A stretch of 64,000 bases of DNA from NCBI GenBank assembly GCA_951812315.1, contig CATOSA010000035.1, forward strand, positions 60,660-124,659, in the 5' to 3' direction. Below are positions 54,802 through 62,954 of this stretch, piece after piece; position 1 is the first letter of the stretch; each line of letters starts with the position of its first letter. The notes under the pieces are model-generated. The model searched no databases. It worked only from the letters and a program-made list of their open reading frames with translations, and was not told where the DNA came from. This DNA is from an uncultured Burkholderiales bacterium (GTDB lineage Bacteria; Pseudomonadota; Gammaproteobacteria; Burkholderiales; Eutrophovitaceae). Position numbers and translations under genes: made by a program.

Positions 54802-55614
54802 TCAGGCCGCGCTCTTCAACGCCGTTTGTTCGAAGTACACCGCATCGGGGGTACGCCGGTCAAGCCCAGTGTGACGACGCCGGGTATTGTAAAAACGAAA
54901 GTATTTGTCCAGTCCGGCGCGTAATGCCGCCAGCGTTTCATACGCGCGCAGATACACGTCTTCGTACTTCACACTGCGCCACAACCGTTCGACGAACACG
55001 TTGTCGATCCAGCGAGCCTTGCCGTCCATGCTGATCGTCACTTCGTGGTCCTTGAGAACGCGGGTGAACGCATCGGCCGTGAACTGCGTGCCCTGATCGG
55101 TGTTGAATATCTCGGGTGTACCGTAGCCACGCAATGCCTCTTCGAGCGCCTCGACGCAAAAGTCGCTGTCCATCGTGTTCGACGCCCGCCACGAAAGCAC
55201 CTTGCGCGTATGCCAGTGCATAATCGCCACGAGCTACATGAACCCCTTGGCCATCGGTAGATAACAGATATCGCTCGCCCACACCTGGTTGGCCCGCGTG
55301 ATTGTCATGTCCCTGAGCAAGTAAGGATAGATCTTGTGTCCCTTGTCTGGCGTGCTGGTGCGCCGCTTCGGTTACAGCGCCCTGATCTGCATCTGACGCA
55401 TCAGCCGCTGTACGCGCTTACGATTGACCTGCAGCCCGCGTGTATCGAGTTCGTTGCGAATACGACGGCTTCCGTAGAACGGCAGCTCAAGGTCTTCGGC
55501 TGACACCTGTGCGCCGCGATAGTACGCTGTGCAGCGTGCCACTCCGAGTAACTCGCAGCGGCGTGCCCTGGACAGTTCGTGAGCGCTTTGAATCTGTGCT
55601 CGGCGCTCGCTCAC
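54802..55614 (-). pseudogene. IS3-family transposase OrfB (copy 2), two stops and an 11-codon deletion
   Basis: From GTG 55614 the frame meets TAA at 55372-55374 and TAG at 55234-55236, then reads to 54802. The catalytic residues are present (WASDI, NTDQG, VERLW). The deletion removes LMRLIDEIHLE relative to copy 1, shortening the N-terminal helical part. The lesions at the two Tyr-like positions are shared with copy 1, so they predate at least one transposition. Confidence 0.9.
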
Positions 55615-55901
55615 CGGTCGCGCCCAAGAAACTTTGACAGAAAATCTTTCTCCATCGTCAGTTGCCCGACCTTGGCGTGCAGCTTCTCGATTTCGCGTTC
55701 GGTGTGTTGCGCCTCAACTGCGTTGCCACCGAACACGTCCTCGGCACTATCGACCAGACGTTTCTTCCAGTCCTGGATCTGATTCGGGTGAACGTCGAAC
55801 TGTTCAGCCAGCTCGGCCAGTGTGTGCTCGCCACGCACTGCGCCCAGTGCTACTTTGGCCTTGAAGCTCGCCGTGTGATTTCTTCTCTTTCTACGTGTCA
55901 T
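55611..55901 (-). CDS. IS3-family transposase OrfA (copy 2)
   Basis: 96 residues from ATG 55901, identical to the copy 1 product except for the last residue (GRDR instead of GRDW). The HTH (TLAELAEQFDVHPNQIQDW) and coiled region (REIEKLHAKVGQLTMEK) are intact. The stop overlaps the orfB GTG in the same way. Confidence 0.92.
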   Translation of the reverse strand: MTRRKRRNHTASFKAKVALGAVRGEHTLAELAEQFDVHPNQIQDWKKRLVDSAEDVFGGNAVEAQHTEREIEKLHAKVGQLTMEKDFLSKFLGRDR

Positions 55902-56160
55902 CTTCGGATCCTCTCTGTGTCGTAAAAGAATAATCCATAAGATTTCACTTATCAGCTACATTTTGGTGTCCAGCCGTTGGGGTCCACCTCTCCCAGATCG
56001 TCTGGCGCACTAGCCGCTACGTCGGATGTGCAACTGCGACCTGTCCGGGCAGCACCAATTCGCAACTGTGGGTTTGTAACTATGCGCCGGCAGGAAATGT
56101 AGTCGGCGAAAAACCTTATTGACCCGGCCGCGCGCAATGCACCAGTGAAATCAGATTGCT

Positions 56161-57381
56161 TCAGGTCGTGTGTTTTTCGACTTCCTCAGCATCATACAGC
56201 CAGGCATTGCTTTCAAGATATTGTTCCGCTGTGCGTTCGGCAAGATAGGCGTTGCGCAAGTCGCGGGTCGCATCAGCCGCATGATAGGCGTGCCCATACA
56301 GTCTTGAAGTCAGTTGTACGCGCGTTGTACGCAGGTAGCGCGTTTCCTGATATCTGACGAACGCCTTCTCGAAATTACCGCCAGTTGCGGTCAGCATATT
56401 GGCCAGACACACGCCGTCCTCCATCGCCATGCACGCGCCCTGCGCCATGTATTGCAGTGTCGGGTGCGCCGCATCGCCCAGCAGGGTGACCCTTCCGCTG
56501 CTCCAGTTGCTGATCGGTTCGCGGTCACACAGCACCCACATGCGCCAGGATTCGATCATGGTCAACATGTCCTGAACCTGTTGGCATGTGCCGCGAAAGT
56601 GTGTTTCGAGTTCCTGCGGCTCGCCGTAAGTGCCCCAGCCTTCCTCATAGCGATCGCTGTGAAACACGGCGACGATGTTGAACAGCTCGCCGCGCCGTAA
56701 CGGATAGTGAACAAGATGTGTTTTCGGTCCCGCCCACAAGGTCAGGTCATCAGTGCGCGCGCTCTCAGGAACGGACGCGATCGGCAATGCGGCCCGATAG
56801 GCAATATGTCCCGAGACACGCGGCTTGCCGTCGCCGATCAGGCGTTCACGTATCGGAGACCATAGTCCGTCCGCTGCAATCAGCGCCGCGCCATCGTATG
56901 ACTCGCCGCCGTCGGTCTTCACCGAGACGTCTGTGCCACTGTCTTCAAAATCTGTGACTTTGGTCGATGCCGAGAGTGTGATTTGCGGCGACTGATCGCA
57001 CGCTTCCAGCAGCACGCCGTGTAAATCAGCCCTGTGTACCAGGCCATAGGGGTAGCCGAAATGTTTTCTTGCGGTTGCGCCGACAGGAACATTCATGATC
57101 GTCTCTGCCGAGAGGCTGTCTATTACGACGAGCGCGTCCGGATATGCGGCAACGGCGTTGATCTGATCGGCTATCCCCAGTTTATCGAAGATGTAGAACG
57201 CATTCGGCCCGATCTGGATTCCGGCTCCGATCTCGCCAAACGTGTCGGTCTGCTCGAGGACGCGAACCGACATGCCGATACGAGACAGCGCAAGCGCAGC
57301 CGCGAGACCGCCAATGCCGCCGCCGGACACAATGACGGGCAGCGAGGAATCGTTATTGTTTGGCACAGCTTCGATTAACAA
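56161..57381 (-). CDS. FAD-dependent monooxygenase (3-hydroxybenzoate 6-hydroxylase/NicC-like)
   Basis: 406 residues from TTG 57381; GTG 57366 or a start near VIVSGGGIGG are alternatives, since no ribosome site is evident. The FAD motif is PVIVSGGGIGGLAAALALS, the DG region LIAADGLWSPIRERLIG and the GD motif VTLLGDAAHPTLQYMAQGA. The domain arrangement and length match salicylate hydroxylase, 3-hydroxybenzoate 6-hydroxylase and 6-hydroxynicotinate 3-monooxygenase. The FAH-family hydrolase at 1.2 kb and NicX-like set at 30 kb each suggest one of these pathways, but neither is adjacent. Confidence 0.9.
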   Translation of the reverse strand: MLIEAVPNNNDSSLPVIVSGGGIGGLAAALALSRIGMSVRVLEQTDTFGEIGAGIQIGPNAFYIFDKLGIADQINAVAAYPDALVVIDSLSAETIMNVPVGATARKHFGYPYGLVHRADLHGVLLEACDQSPQITLSASTKVTDFEDSGTDVSVKTDGGESYDGAALIAADGLWSPIRERLIGDGKPRVSGHIAYRAALPIASVPESARTDDLTLWAGPKTHLVHYPLRRGELFNIVAVFHSDRYEEGWGTYGEPQELETHFRGTCQQVQDMLTMIESWRMWVLCDREPISNWSSGRVTLLGDAAHPTLQYMAQGACMAMEDGVCLANMLTATGGNFEKAFVRYQETRYLRTTRVQLTSRLYGHAYHAADATRDLRNAYLAERTAEQYLESNAWLYDAEEVEKHTT

Positions 57382-57634
57382 ACGGTGCGAAAAATATGAG
57401 AACCGCCATCTTAAATGGCGCTGGCAAGGTGGAGCAACATGATGTCGGTTCTTGCTGCCGATCCACTCCTATAGTGGAGGCTACGCGGCTTGCACACTCT
57501 TCGCAGGGGAGTACCCCGCTGGTAAAAATGTACATGCTCGTTAGGTCAAGTGCGGATTGGCCTCTTGCGTACGATCGATGTCGCATCGTTTGAGAACCGC
57601 AACGTCGTAGTCACGCCGGTTTGCAGGAAATCAG

Positions 57635-58078
57635 CTAGCTTCGGTTGGCTCTGTACCAGGCCACAACGCCGTCGAGTAAACGGTTTGCCTCGTCAATGCA
57701 GTGCTGTGCCGACGAATCGTCAATGTCATCACCAGTGTAATCGGCAACGTTGCGCTGGCGACGCAGGGTGTCCAACACGGCTACGCGCTTTGCCGCTATT
57801 CCGACCGTCAGCGGAACACTTTGAACAACAGTCATGTGGTGTCCGGGACGGTTTGTATCAGGGCGATACCCGTGCATCATCAGCGCGGCCAGCGCGCTCT
57901 GCACTATGGCTTTGTAGGCCGCATCAAACCGGGTTTCGGCGCTGATACTGGTGACGCGAGCGTCTCGCAGGTTGCGTCGCGCGGCATTCAATAGCCGCTC
58001 GATCTCTTCGGCGTTGAGAGGATGTGTCTTAAGTCGCCCGATTTTCAGCAAGTTTTCCACACTCACTTGCATCTCCAA
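57635..58078 (-). CDS. HEPN-domain protein, partner of the nucleotidyltransferase
   Basis: Up to 147 residues. GTG 58066 has GGAG six bases upstream and is the best start; ATG 58072 and TTG 58078 are alternatives. The helical HEPN-like pattern is NAEEIERLLNAARRNLRDAR, RFDAAYKAIVQSALAALMMHGYR and RPGHHMTVVQ, similar to SAV_6107-type HEPN proteins. A canonical RxxxxH ribonuclease motif is not obvious. It overlaps the nucleotidyltransferase gene by about 40 bases, the usual arrangement of a HEPN/MNT toxin-antitoxin-like pair. Confidence 0.8.
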   Translation of the reverse strand: MEMQVSVENLLKIGRLKTHPLNAEEIERLLNAARRNLRDARVTSISAETRFDAAYKAIVQSALAALMMHGYRPDTNRPGHHMTVVQSVPLTVGIAAKRVAVLDTLRRQRNVADYTGDDIDDSSAQHCIDEANRLLDGVVAWYRANRS

Positions 58079-58658
58079 TCAGGACAATTCCGGGTTCCCT
58101 GGCAATCCTGGATAAAAAGCGGTCGCCTTGCCGCTGCTTTTTCTGGAATGCGGCCTTTGTCATTACCACCGGATTGACTTCGCGGCTTAACTGCTGGCTT
58201 CCCGAATGGCAGGCTTCGACCACCGCTGCAAAGGGCACTGTTCCAATTACGAGGAGATCAATGTCACTGGTTGGGCCCGCCGTGCCATGCGCGACCGAAC
58301 CAAAAATCCATGCGAGGTCAATCTTGCGTTGCAGCGGTTCGAGTAATTCGCGCAAGACATCTGTCAAGCCGGTGGTCTTGCGAAAAATCCCGGTCAGTTC
58401 TTCGTAGATTGGACAATCGCGATTCGCCTGATAGCGCACCTGATTTCCTGCAGTAGTTCGCAACAGCAATCCGGCTTCCGTGAGCAGTTTGAGTTCCCGA
58501 TGCAACGAGCCCGCTGAAAGTCCAGTAAGCCGCGCGATCTCGCGGACGTAGAAGGTCTCGTCCGGGCGCAACAATAATAGGCCGAGAATCTTCCGGCGAT
58601 ATGCGCCGAACAGGATTTCCACCAATTGTGGCCGGGAGGATGGGGTGATCGATCTCAT
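58029..58658 (-). CDS. Winged-helix plus minimal nucleotidyltransferase (MNT) fusion
   Basis: 209 residues from ATG 58658. Residues 10-75 are a winged helix of ArsR/MarR type (FYVREIARLTGLSAGSLHRELKLL). Residues 110-200 form the nucleotidyltransferase with GSVAHGTAGPTSDIDLLVIG, giving the GS...D-x-D motif (Asp132 and Asp134). In MntA/HepT-type modules the MNT neutralises the HEPN toxin by AMPylation. The fused DNA-binding domain should allow autoregulation; two palindromes lie at its own start. Confidence 0.88.
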   Translation of the reverse strand: MRSITPSSRPQLVEILFGAYRRKILGLLLLRPDETFYVREIARLTGLSAGSLHRELKLLTEAGLLLRTTAGNQVRYQANRDCPIYEELTGIFRKTTGLTDVLRELLEPLQRKIDLAWIFGSVAHGTAGPTSDIDLLVIGTVPFAAVVEACHSGSQQLSREVNPVVMTKAAFQKKQRQGDRFLSRIAREPGIVLIGDASECGKLAENRAT

Positions 58659-58692
58659 ATTGAGAACAATTGTAGCTTATTTGAGAACAAAT
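58659..58692. promoter_or_regulatory. Twin palindromic operators at the start of the winged-helix/MNT gene
   Basis: ATTGAGAACAAT (58659-58670) and ATTTGAGAACAAAT (58679-58692) share the palindromic core TTGAGAACAA and are centred 21 bp apart, on one face of the helix. The first abuts the start codon, suggesting repression by the gene's own winged helix. Confidence 0.6.
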
Positions 58693-58868
58693 GTGCCAGA
58701 CCGGCAACAAGACAACAGGCGGCAATGTGAGCGATGCCGACCTTTCCCTTGATCGCCTCGCGGGTGAACTCCTGCGGCTTGCTTCGAATTAGCGGACTCT
58801 CAAATGGCGCAACGCGCCACGCTTGTAGCAACCAACGCTGATTTCACGGACGCAAGGGAACTAGTGTA

Positions 58869-59047
58869 GTGCTTCACTATTAACGGCACAAAAGACGGCG
58901 AGAATTCGCCTCATACCGCGTTACAAATCCTCGCGAGGTGGCCAACCTCGCTGTGGTTTGCGCCTTGTCTGAGACGAATTTCGCCGCTTTTGTTCAATTA
59001 AACGCTGTTTCTATAATCCAACCAAAGTGCCGAGAACAGTGAAGCAC
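58869..59047. mobile_element. MITE-like element with terminal inverted repeats (179 bp)
   Basis: The ends GTGCTTCACT (58869) and AGTGAAGCAC (59047) are perfect inverted repeats flanked by TA on both sides. Symmetry extends inward: CGGCACAAAAGACGGCGA on the left pairs imperfectly with GTGCCG and TCGCCGCTTTTG on the right. No open frame is present. The TA duplication resembles IS630/mariner-type elements, but no source transposase is visible. Confidence 0.5.
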
Positions 59048-59067
59048 TATACTAAGAACAAGCTCGC

Positions 59068-59090
59068 AAAAAAAGCCCGCTTGCGCGGGC
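59068..59090 (-). terminator. Rho-independent terminator of the MAPEG gene
   Basis: On the minus strand, GCCCGC-GCAA-GCGGGC is followed by seven T. It starts 7 bases after the stop of the MAPEG gene. Confidence 0.9.
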
Positions 59091-59096
59091 CGGTGT

Positions 59097-59489
59097 TTAC
59101 ATCACGATCTCGTAGAAAAGTCCCACGACAGCGACAAAGCCAACCGTGAAAATCAGGGTGCGCAGGAACGGGATTCCCAGAATGTAGATAACAGCGTGCG
59201 CAAGGCGTGCCCAGAAGAACAACGCTGCCCACATTGCGGTTGCTTTATTGGAAACGCCTCCGACATGTGCGACAAGTACCAGCGCAGCGAACGGTGCGAA
59301 TGATTCGACCGCATTGATATGCGCGCGGTTCGCGCGCTGGCCCCATAGCGGCACTTCCCTTGGTGTCGGATCCCGATAGTTACTGGGCGCCAGGAAACCA
59401 TTTGTCATAACCTGACCGCTGATGTAGGGAAGCCATAACATGGCTGTGAGCAGGGCGGTCCATGCGAGGTAAGTCAGATTCGGTGTCAT
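59097..59489 (-). CDS. MAPEG family membrane protein
   Basis: 130 residues from ATG 59489 with GGGAG upstream. Four hydrophobic segments and the MAPEG pattern RANRAHINAVESFAPFAALVL near residue 55, with RLAHAVIYILGIPFLRTLIF. Bacterial members relate to microsomal glutathione transferases and detoxify or modify lipophilic compounds. Its own terminator lies just after, and the DUF899 gene is 36 bases upstream on the same strand. Confidence 0.92.
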   Translation of the reverse strand: MTPNLTYLAWTALLTAMLWLPYISGQVMTNGFLAPSNYRDPTPREVPLWGQRANRAHINAVESFAPFAALVLVAHVGGVSNKATAMWAALFFWARLAHAVIYILGIPFLRTLIFTVGFVAVVGLFYEIVM

Positions 59490-59525
59490 CGTTTTCTCCC
59501 GTCAGAGTTAATACTGCGAAAGTCT

Positions 59526-60233
59526 CTAGTCCTTGTACTGATCCCGGCGACTGAGCCACGACATTGAATAAGGCAGGTCATCTTCGTCGCGGCCTTTCGG
59601 TGCCAGGTCCATGTAGTGGTAGGCGCCATTGAGCATATCAAGACCGCGCGAGAAACACGAGTAAGTGTGGAACACTTCGCCATTCCCGTTCTTGTAGAAC
59701 ACGCTGATGCCGGGCCCTTCGTCACTCGGAAATTTGCGTTTCTCGTAGTTGTAGTTCATCTCGCCTTTTTCCATTTCTTCAGGCGTGAACGAAACGTTGA
59801 AATCGAAATTGAATTCGGTGTCCAGCGACGACACCCATTTGAACGTCCAGCCCATACGTTTCTTGTAGGCATCCAGTGTCTCCAATGGCGCGCGTGACAC
59901 CGCAATCATCGAAATGTCCCGGTGGTTCAAGTGTACGTCTATGCCATTGAAATTATCGGCCCAGAACGAACAACTGGGACAACCTTCTTCCCAATCCGGC
60001 CCGTACATGAAGTGATACACGATGAGCTGGCTTTTCCCTTCGAACAAGTCGGCGAGTGTTTCCTTGCCGGCCGGACCTTCGAAGACATAGGCTTTATCGA
60101 CCTTTTCCCACGGCATTTCGCGTCGCGCCTGGCTCAACTGGTCGCGCAGGCGTGTGAATTCCTTTTCCTTTGCCAGCAGCTCTTTTCTGGCTTTCAGCCA
60201 GGCGTCACCCGACACCACTGTGTGGTCTTGCAT
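59526..60233 (-). CDS. DUF899 thioredoxin-like family protein
   Basis: 235 residues from ATG 60233 with GGGAG upstream. It has the DUF899 pattern: KEKEFTRLRDQLSQARREMPW, LIVYHFMYGPDWEEGCPSCSFWADN, ISMIAVSRAPLETLDAYKKRMGW and VFHTYSCFSRGLDMLNGAY. The CPSC pair sits where a thioredoxin fold would carry its active site. The function is unproven. It lies upstream of the MAPEG gene and downstream of a YCII gene on the same strand. Confidence 0.92.
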   Translation of the reverse strand: MQDHTVVSGDAWLKARKELLAKEKEFTRLRDQLSQARREMPWEKVDKAYVFEGPAGKETLADLFEGKSQLIVYHFMYGPDWEEGCPSCSFWADNFNGIDVHLNHRDISMIAVSRAPLETLDAYKKRMGWTFKWVSSLDTEFNFDFNVSFTPEEMEKGEMNYNYEKRKFPSDEGPGISVFYKNGNGEVFHTYSCFSRGLDMLNGAYHYMDLAPKGRDEDDLPYSMSWLSRRDQYKD

Positions 60234-60334
60234 GATGTGTCTCCCGTGTAGTGTTGACTATCAGAAAGCAAGCCCGGCGCGCGCCGCAAATGCCGGTTCG
60301 CGCAGATTGCTACGACGTGGCCGGGCCCGGCTCG

Positions 60335-60649
60335 TTACATATCAATTGCTTCTGCGACTTCGACCGATCCGCCTGCGGCCAGAATGGGGCAGCCTTTTGC
60401 CTTTGCCAGCGCCTCGTCGAGACTCGACGCTTCGACCAGGCTATAGCCGCTGGCCGGATTCGCGCCGCCATTCGAGGCGACCGAGCCGTCGCTCTTGACC
60501 GTTGAAGAAGTGCCGACCGGATTGCCGCCGTCAACGACTGCACTGCCCAAAGAGCCGAACCACTGACTCCAGGCATTCATAACCTGTTTTACTTCTTCTT
60601 CTGATTCGGGATGGCTGCCGCCGTGATACACGTAAAGATACTTTGCCAT
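60335..60649 (-). CDS. YCII-related (DGPF-like) small protein
   Basis: 104 residues from ATG 60649 with GGAG upstream. A dimeric alpha-beta barrel of YCII type is suggested by MAKYLYVYHGG, AWSQWFGSLGSAVVDGGNP, SGYSLVEASSLDEALAKAKGCPILAAGGSVEVAEA. Such proteins often sit next to sigma factors or hydrolases; here the companions are DUF899 and MAPEG. Their function is mostly unknown. Confidence 0.88.
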   Translation of the reverse strand: MAKYLYVYHGGSHPESEEEVKQVMNAWSQWFGSLGSAVVDGGNPVGTSSTVKSDGSVASNGGANPASGYSLVEASSLDEALAKAKGCPILAAGGSVEVAEAIDM

Positions 60650-60846
60650 TTTCAGATTCTCCTCTGATGCGATTGTCGGATGCGGGTTTGTCGCCGCGGC
60701 CTATGGTTCTACGCAGCTTTGCCGCAGATGGTCAGTTCCGAGCCGGCAACCCACGGACTGGAGATTATCACCAGCGCATCACGTAAACATCAGGCAGAAT
60801 ACTCATATCGACGCAATGAAATTGTGTAGACTGCACAATATCAATC

Positions 60847-62154
60847 ATGGCCAGCTATCCCACAAGTGCGTTGCAGGAAGCTCTGGATCGCCTTGGCGAC
60901 AGCACTTTTCTGCCGAAAGCGGCCGTCCGCCTGGATGAGTCTGCCGGAGCAGTCGATGTCGAGTTGAGCGAGACCGTGTTGGCCGAGATTCCCGCGTTCA
61001 GCGAATCGCGCAACCCGGATATCCTGCCCGAGCTGGCGTCGCACGGTCCTGAACACAGGCGTGAGCTGGTGCGATTGCTCAAAGGCGGCGAGGTCGGTGA
61101 CTTCGAGTTTGTGCGCAAGCACGCAAGGCGCCGGGCCGAACAGCGGTTTCCGCTTGAGGCGACATTGCACGCATATCGTTGCGGCCATAAGGTTTTCTCA
61201 CGTTGGGTACGCGACGCAATTCTCGACGTGGCATCGTCTAGAAAGGACGCGACCAAAATTGTTGCGGCCGCGGCCGATTTCGCCTTGGAATATACTGACG
61301 CAGTCAGCATGGTTGCGGCCAGCGCCTATGTGGCACAAACGCGCCTGCTCGCCGATGTCGCAGGTGACCATCGCGCCGAGTTGCTCAATATTTTACTCGG
61401 CGGCTATGACGAGTCGGATGGTCGCGTCGCGAAAATACTTCGCGACGCCGGCTATCTCGAAGGCCACCAGTCATTTTGTATCGTACTGGCGCAACCGGTT
61501 GACGTTGCCGAGATGCAGAATCCGGCATGCGCCCGGCGCCTCGCTGATTCGATCGACGGGCTCTTGCGAAACACCCTTGCGCGACGCCTGGTCGACATAC
61601 TGGATAACAAAGTCACTGCCGTGTTTTCCGATGCGCGCCGTGCTTCAGGGTGGACTGTCCCACGCGTCGCGCTGCCGAAACGCATTGCTGGCGCATCGGA
61701 GACAGTCGGTAACGCAGTCCTGATCGGCGTGAGCAATGATGTGCCGTCGACATCGCAAATTCCCAACGCGCACAGGGAAGCACAACTCGCGCTCGAACTT
61801 GCCAACGTTACCAATCGCGTCGTGCAGTTCTCCGAAATACCGGTTCGGCGTCTGCTCATGCGCCTTGCCGGAGAAGAATTCCAGCGCACGTTACCCGCAT
61901 GGGCCGACAAGTTCACTTTCGCCGACGCCAAGGCCGGCGGCATTCTTGTCGCGACTTTGCGCGCCTATGCAGACGCCAATATGAACGTGTTAAAGACCGC
62001 GGAGAATCTCTCGGTCCATCCCAATACGATTTATGCGCGCATGCAGAGAATCATGGACATTACCGATCTGGATGCGCGCTCTTATCATGCGCTGTCCGAT
62101 TTACTCATCGTCGCAGAGTGCAGTTCAGCGTCAATTACAGTGGACGGTGATTAA
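60847..62154 (+). CDS. PucR/CdaR-type transcriptional regulator
   Basis: 435 residues from ATG 60847. The C-terminal HTH_30 domain is clear: GGILVATLRAYADANMNVLKTAENLSVHPNTIYARMQRIMDI (residues about 375-415). The N-terminal 300 residues show the degenerate GGDEF-like/RsbRD-type helical region of PucR relatives (ERLVDVAGDHRAELLNILLGG). Such regulators activate purine, sugar-acid or other catabolic genes. It is divergent from the YCII-DUF899-MAPEG cluster, which may be its target. Confidence 0.9.
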   Translation: MASYPTSALQEALDRLGDSTFLPKAAVRLDESAGAVDVELSETVLAEIPAFSESRNPDILPELASHGPEHRRELVRLLKGGEVGDFEFVRKHARRRAEQRFPLEATLHAYRCGHKVFSRWVRDAILDVASSRKDATKIVAAAADFALEYTDAVSMVAASAYVAQTRLLADVAGDHRAELLNILLGGYDESDGRVAKILRDAGYLEGHQSFCIVLAQPVDVAEMQNPACARRLADSIDGLLRNTLARRLVDILDNKVTAVFSDARRASGWTVPRVALPKRIAGASETVGNAVLIGVSNDVPSTSQIPNAHREAQLALELANVTNRVVQFSEIPVRRLLMRLAGEEFQRTLPAWADKFTFADAKAGGILVATLRAYADANMNVLKTAENLSVHPNTIYARMQRIMDITDLDARSYHALSDLLIVAECSSASITVDGD

Positions 62155-62398
62155 GCGGCGAACAGACCAATTTGTCTGGTTCACTCGCGTTGGTTGTGTG
62201 TTGAACGGCGCGTATCGTTCGGGCTCGTTAAACGTGCGGGCTGCGATGAGATCAAACGTCAGCGGTAATTGATTGGCGCAGCAGTTTCGAGCATGACCTG
62301 TAGCGGCACGCTCGACTTTGGAAGACACCGTGATGGTTTCGACAAGGCTTGTTCCCGCGCTAGCATTAGCGAGTATGCGTCCGGCCCGATGCAATCCC

Positions 62399-62617
62399 TT
62401 AGGCCTGGCAGCAGTCACCTGGCTGGATTTGTGGACAAGGCGTATCACCGTAGGAGCAAAACACGCAGCAGTCACCTTTGACCGGTCGAAGCACGGCGCC
62501 GCAGCCCTTGCAGTCATAGAAATACTGGCAGGCGTCGGTCGGCATTTCTTCCTTTTCCACATGACCGCATTCGGGGCAGGTCAGCGTGGAGTGTAGTTCG
62601 ACGACCGGGTCACTCAC
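62399..62617 (-). CDS. GDCCVxC-type small zinc-ribbon protein, mercury-locus associated
   Basis: 72 residues from ATG 62617. It contains CPECGH, CKGCG and the signature GDCCVFCSYGDTPCPQIQ, then a second GDCC close to the C-terminus. The Cys pairs suggest metal binding. This small protein is frequently found with mercury resistance genes. It overlaps the end of merP by eight bases, so it is translationally coupled to that gene. Confidence 0.85.
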   Translation of the reverse strand: MSDPVVELHSTLTCPECGHVEKEEMPTDACQYFYDCKGCGAVLRPVKGDCCVFCSYGDTPCPQIQPGDCCQA

Positions 62618-62945
62618 CGCTGCGCTCCGTGTCGATCAACGTCGCTGGAAATCCAACGTCTGTCGATGCGGCTGCGATGTCTTGAGGCGTTGCGCGCGCC
62701 GGATCGTAGGTTGCCGTGGCTGTCTTTGTCTTGAAGTCAACCTCAATGTTGACGACGCCGTCGACGCGCGACATCACTTTCCTGACGGTGATCGGGCAGG
62801 CCGGGCAGGACATGTTTTCGACGGCAAAGGTACGGATTTCCTGGTTGCTCGCGCTCGCCGTGTCGGCGTGAACGTATTGGGATAGTGCGATGAATGCCGC
62901 CATCGACAAAGTGATTAGCATTGTCAAAACTGGTCTGTCAGTCAT
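62610..62945 (-). CDS. merP: Periplasmic mercuric ion-binding protein MerP
   Basis: 111 residues from ATG 62945 with GGAGG upstream. A signal peptide or anchor (LTMLITLSMAAFIALSQYVHA) precedes the heavy-metal-associated domain with TFAVENMSCPACPITVRKVM, the CxxC pair that binds Hg2+. It passes mercury to MerT. The gene is 9 bases downstream of merT. Confidence 0.92.
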   Translation of the reverse strand: MTDRPVLTMLITLSMAAFIALSQYVHADTASASNQEIRTFAVENMSCPACPITVRKVMSRVDGVVNIEVDFKTKTATATYDPARATPQDIAAASTDVGFPATLIDTERSGE

Positions 62946-62954
62946 ATTGCCTCC

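Larger units (their letters stand above)
54750..55991 (-). mobile_element. IS3-family insertion sequence, copy 2 (1242 bp)
   Basis: The same ends as copy 1 (AGAAGTGG and CCACCTCT), with target duplication CCC (54747-54749 and 55992-55994). It is nearly identical to copy 1 but 33 bp shorter. A deletion between two copies of CAGCTCAAGGT removed 11 codons from orfB, whereas copy 1 keeps both repeats. It also has TAA and TAG in orfB at the same places as copy 1. Confidence 0.93.
54098..56122 (+). pseudogene. Exported CAP-domain (SCP/PR-1) protein split by IS3-family insertion
   Basis: The 5' part starts at ATG 54098 (GTG 54086 possible) with a signal peptide (MWRVIAGVALTMLCTTVGAV, then YAQ). A 50-residue unknown region is followed by the CAP domain: AAHNDVRRSVGIKEDMQW, YGENLSWVRG and CDKVCGHYTQ at base 54749. 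After the element the frame continues IVWRTSRYVGCATATC and VCNYAPAGN to TGA 56122. Removing the element and one CCC duplication joins GHYTQIVW exactly as in the CAP family. The gene is non-functional as it stands. Confidence 0.92.

Noticed and set aside
8901..56122. Recoding of TAA, TAG or TGA as an explanation for the many in-frame stops
   Set aside because: All three codons end intact, family-length genes here (TAG in the FAH-family gene and the MFS gene, TAA in the yjbH-like and Pup-like genes, TGA in several others), so reassignment is not supported.
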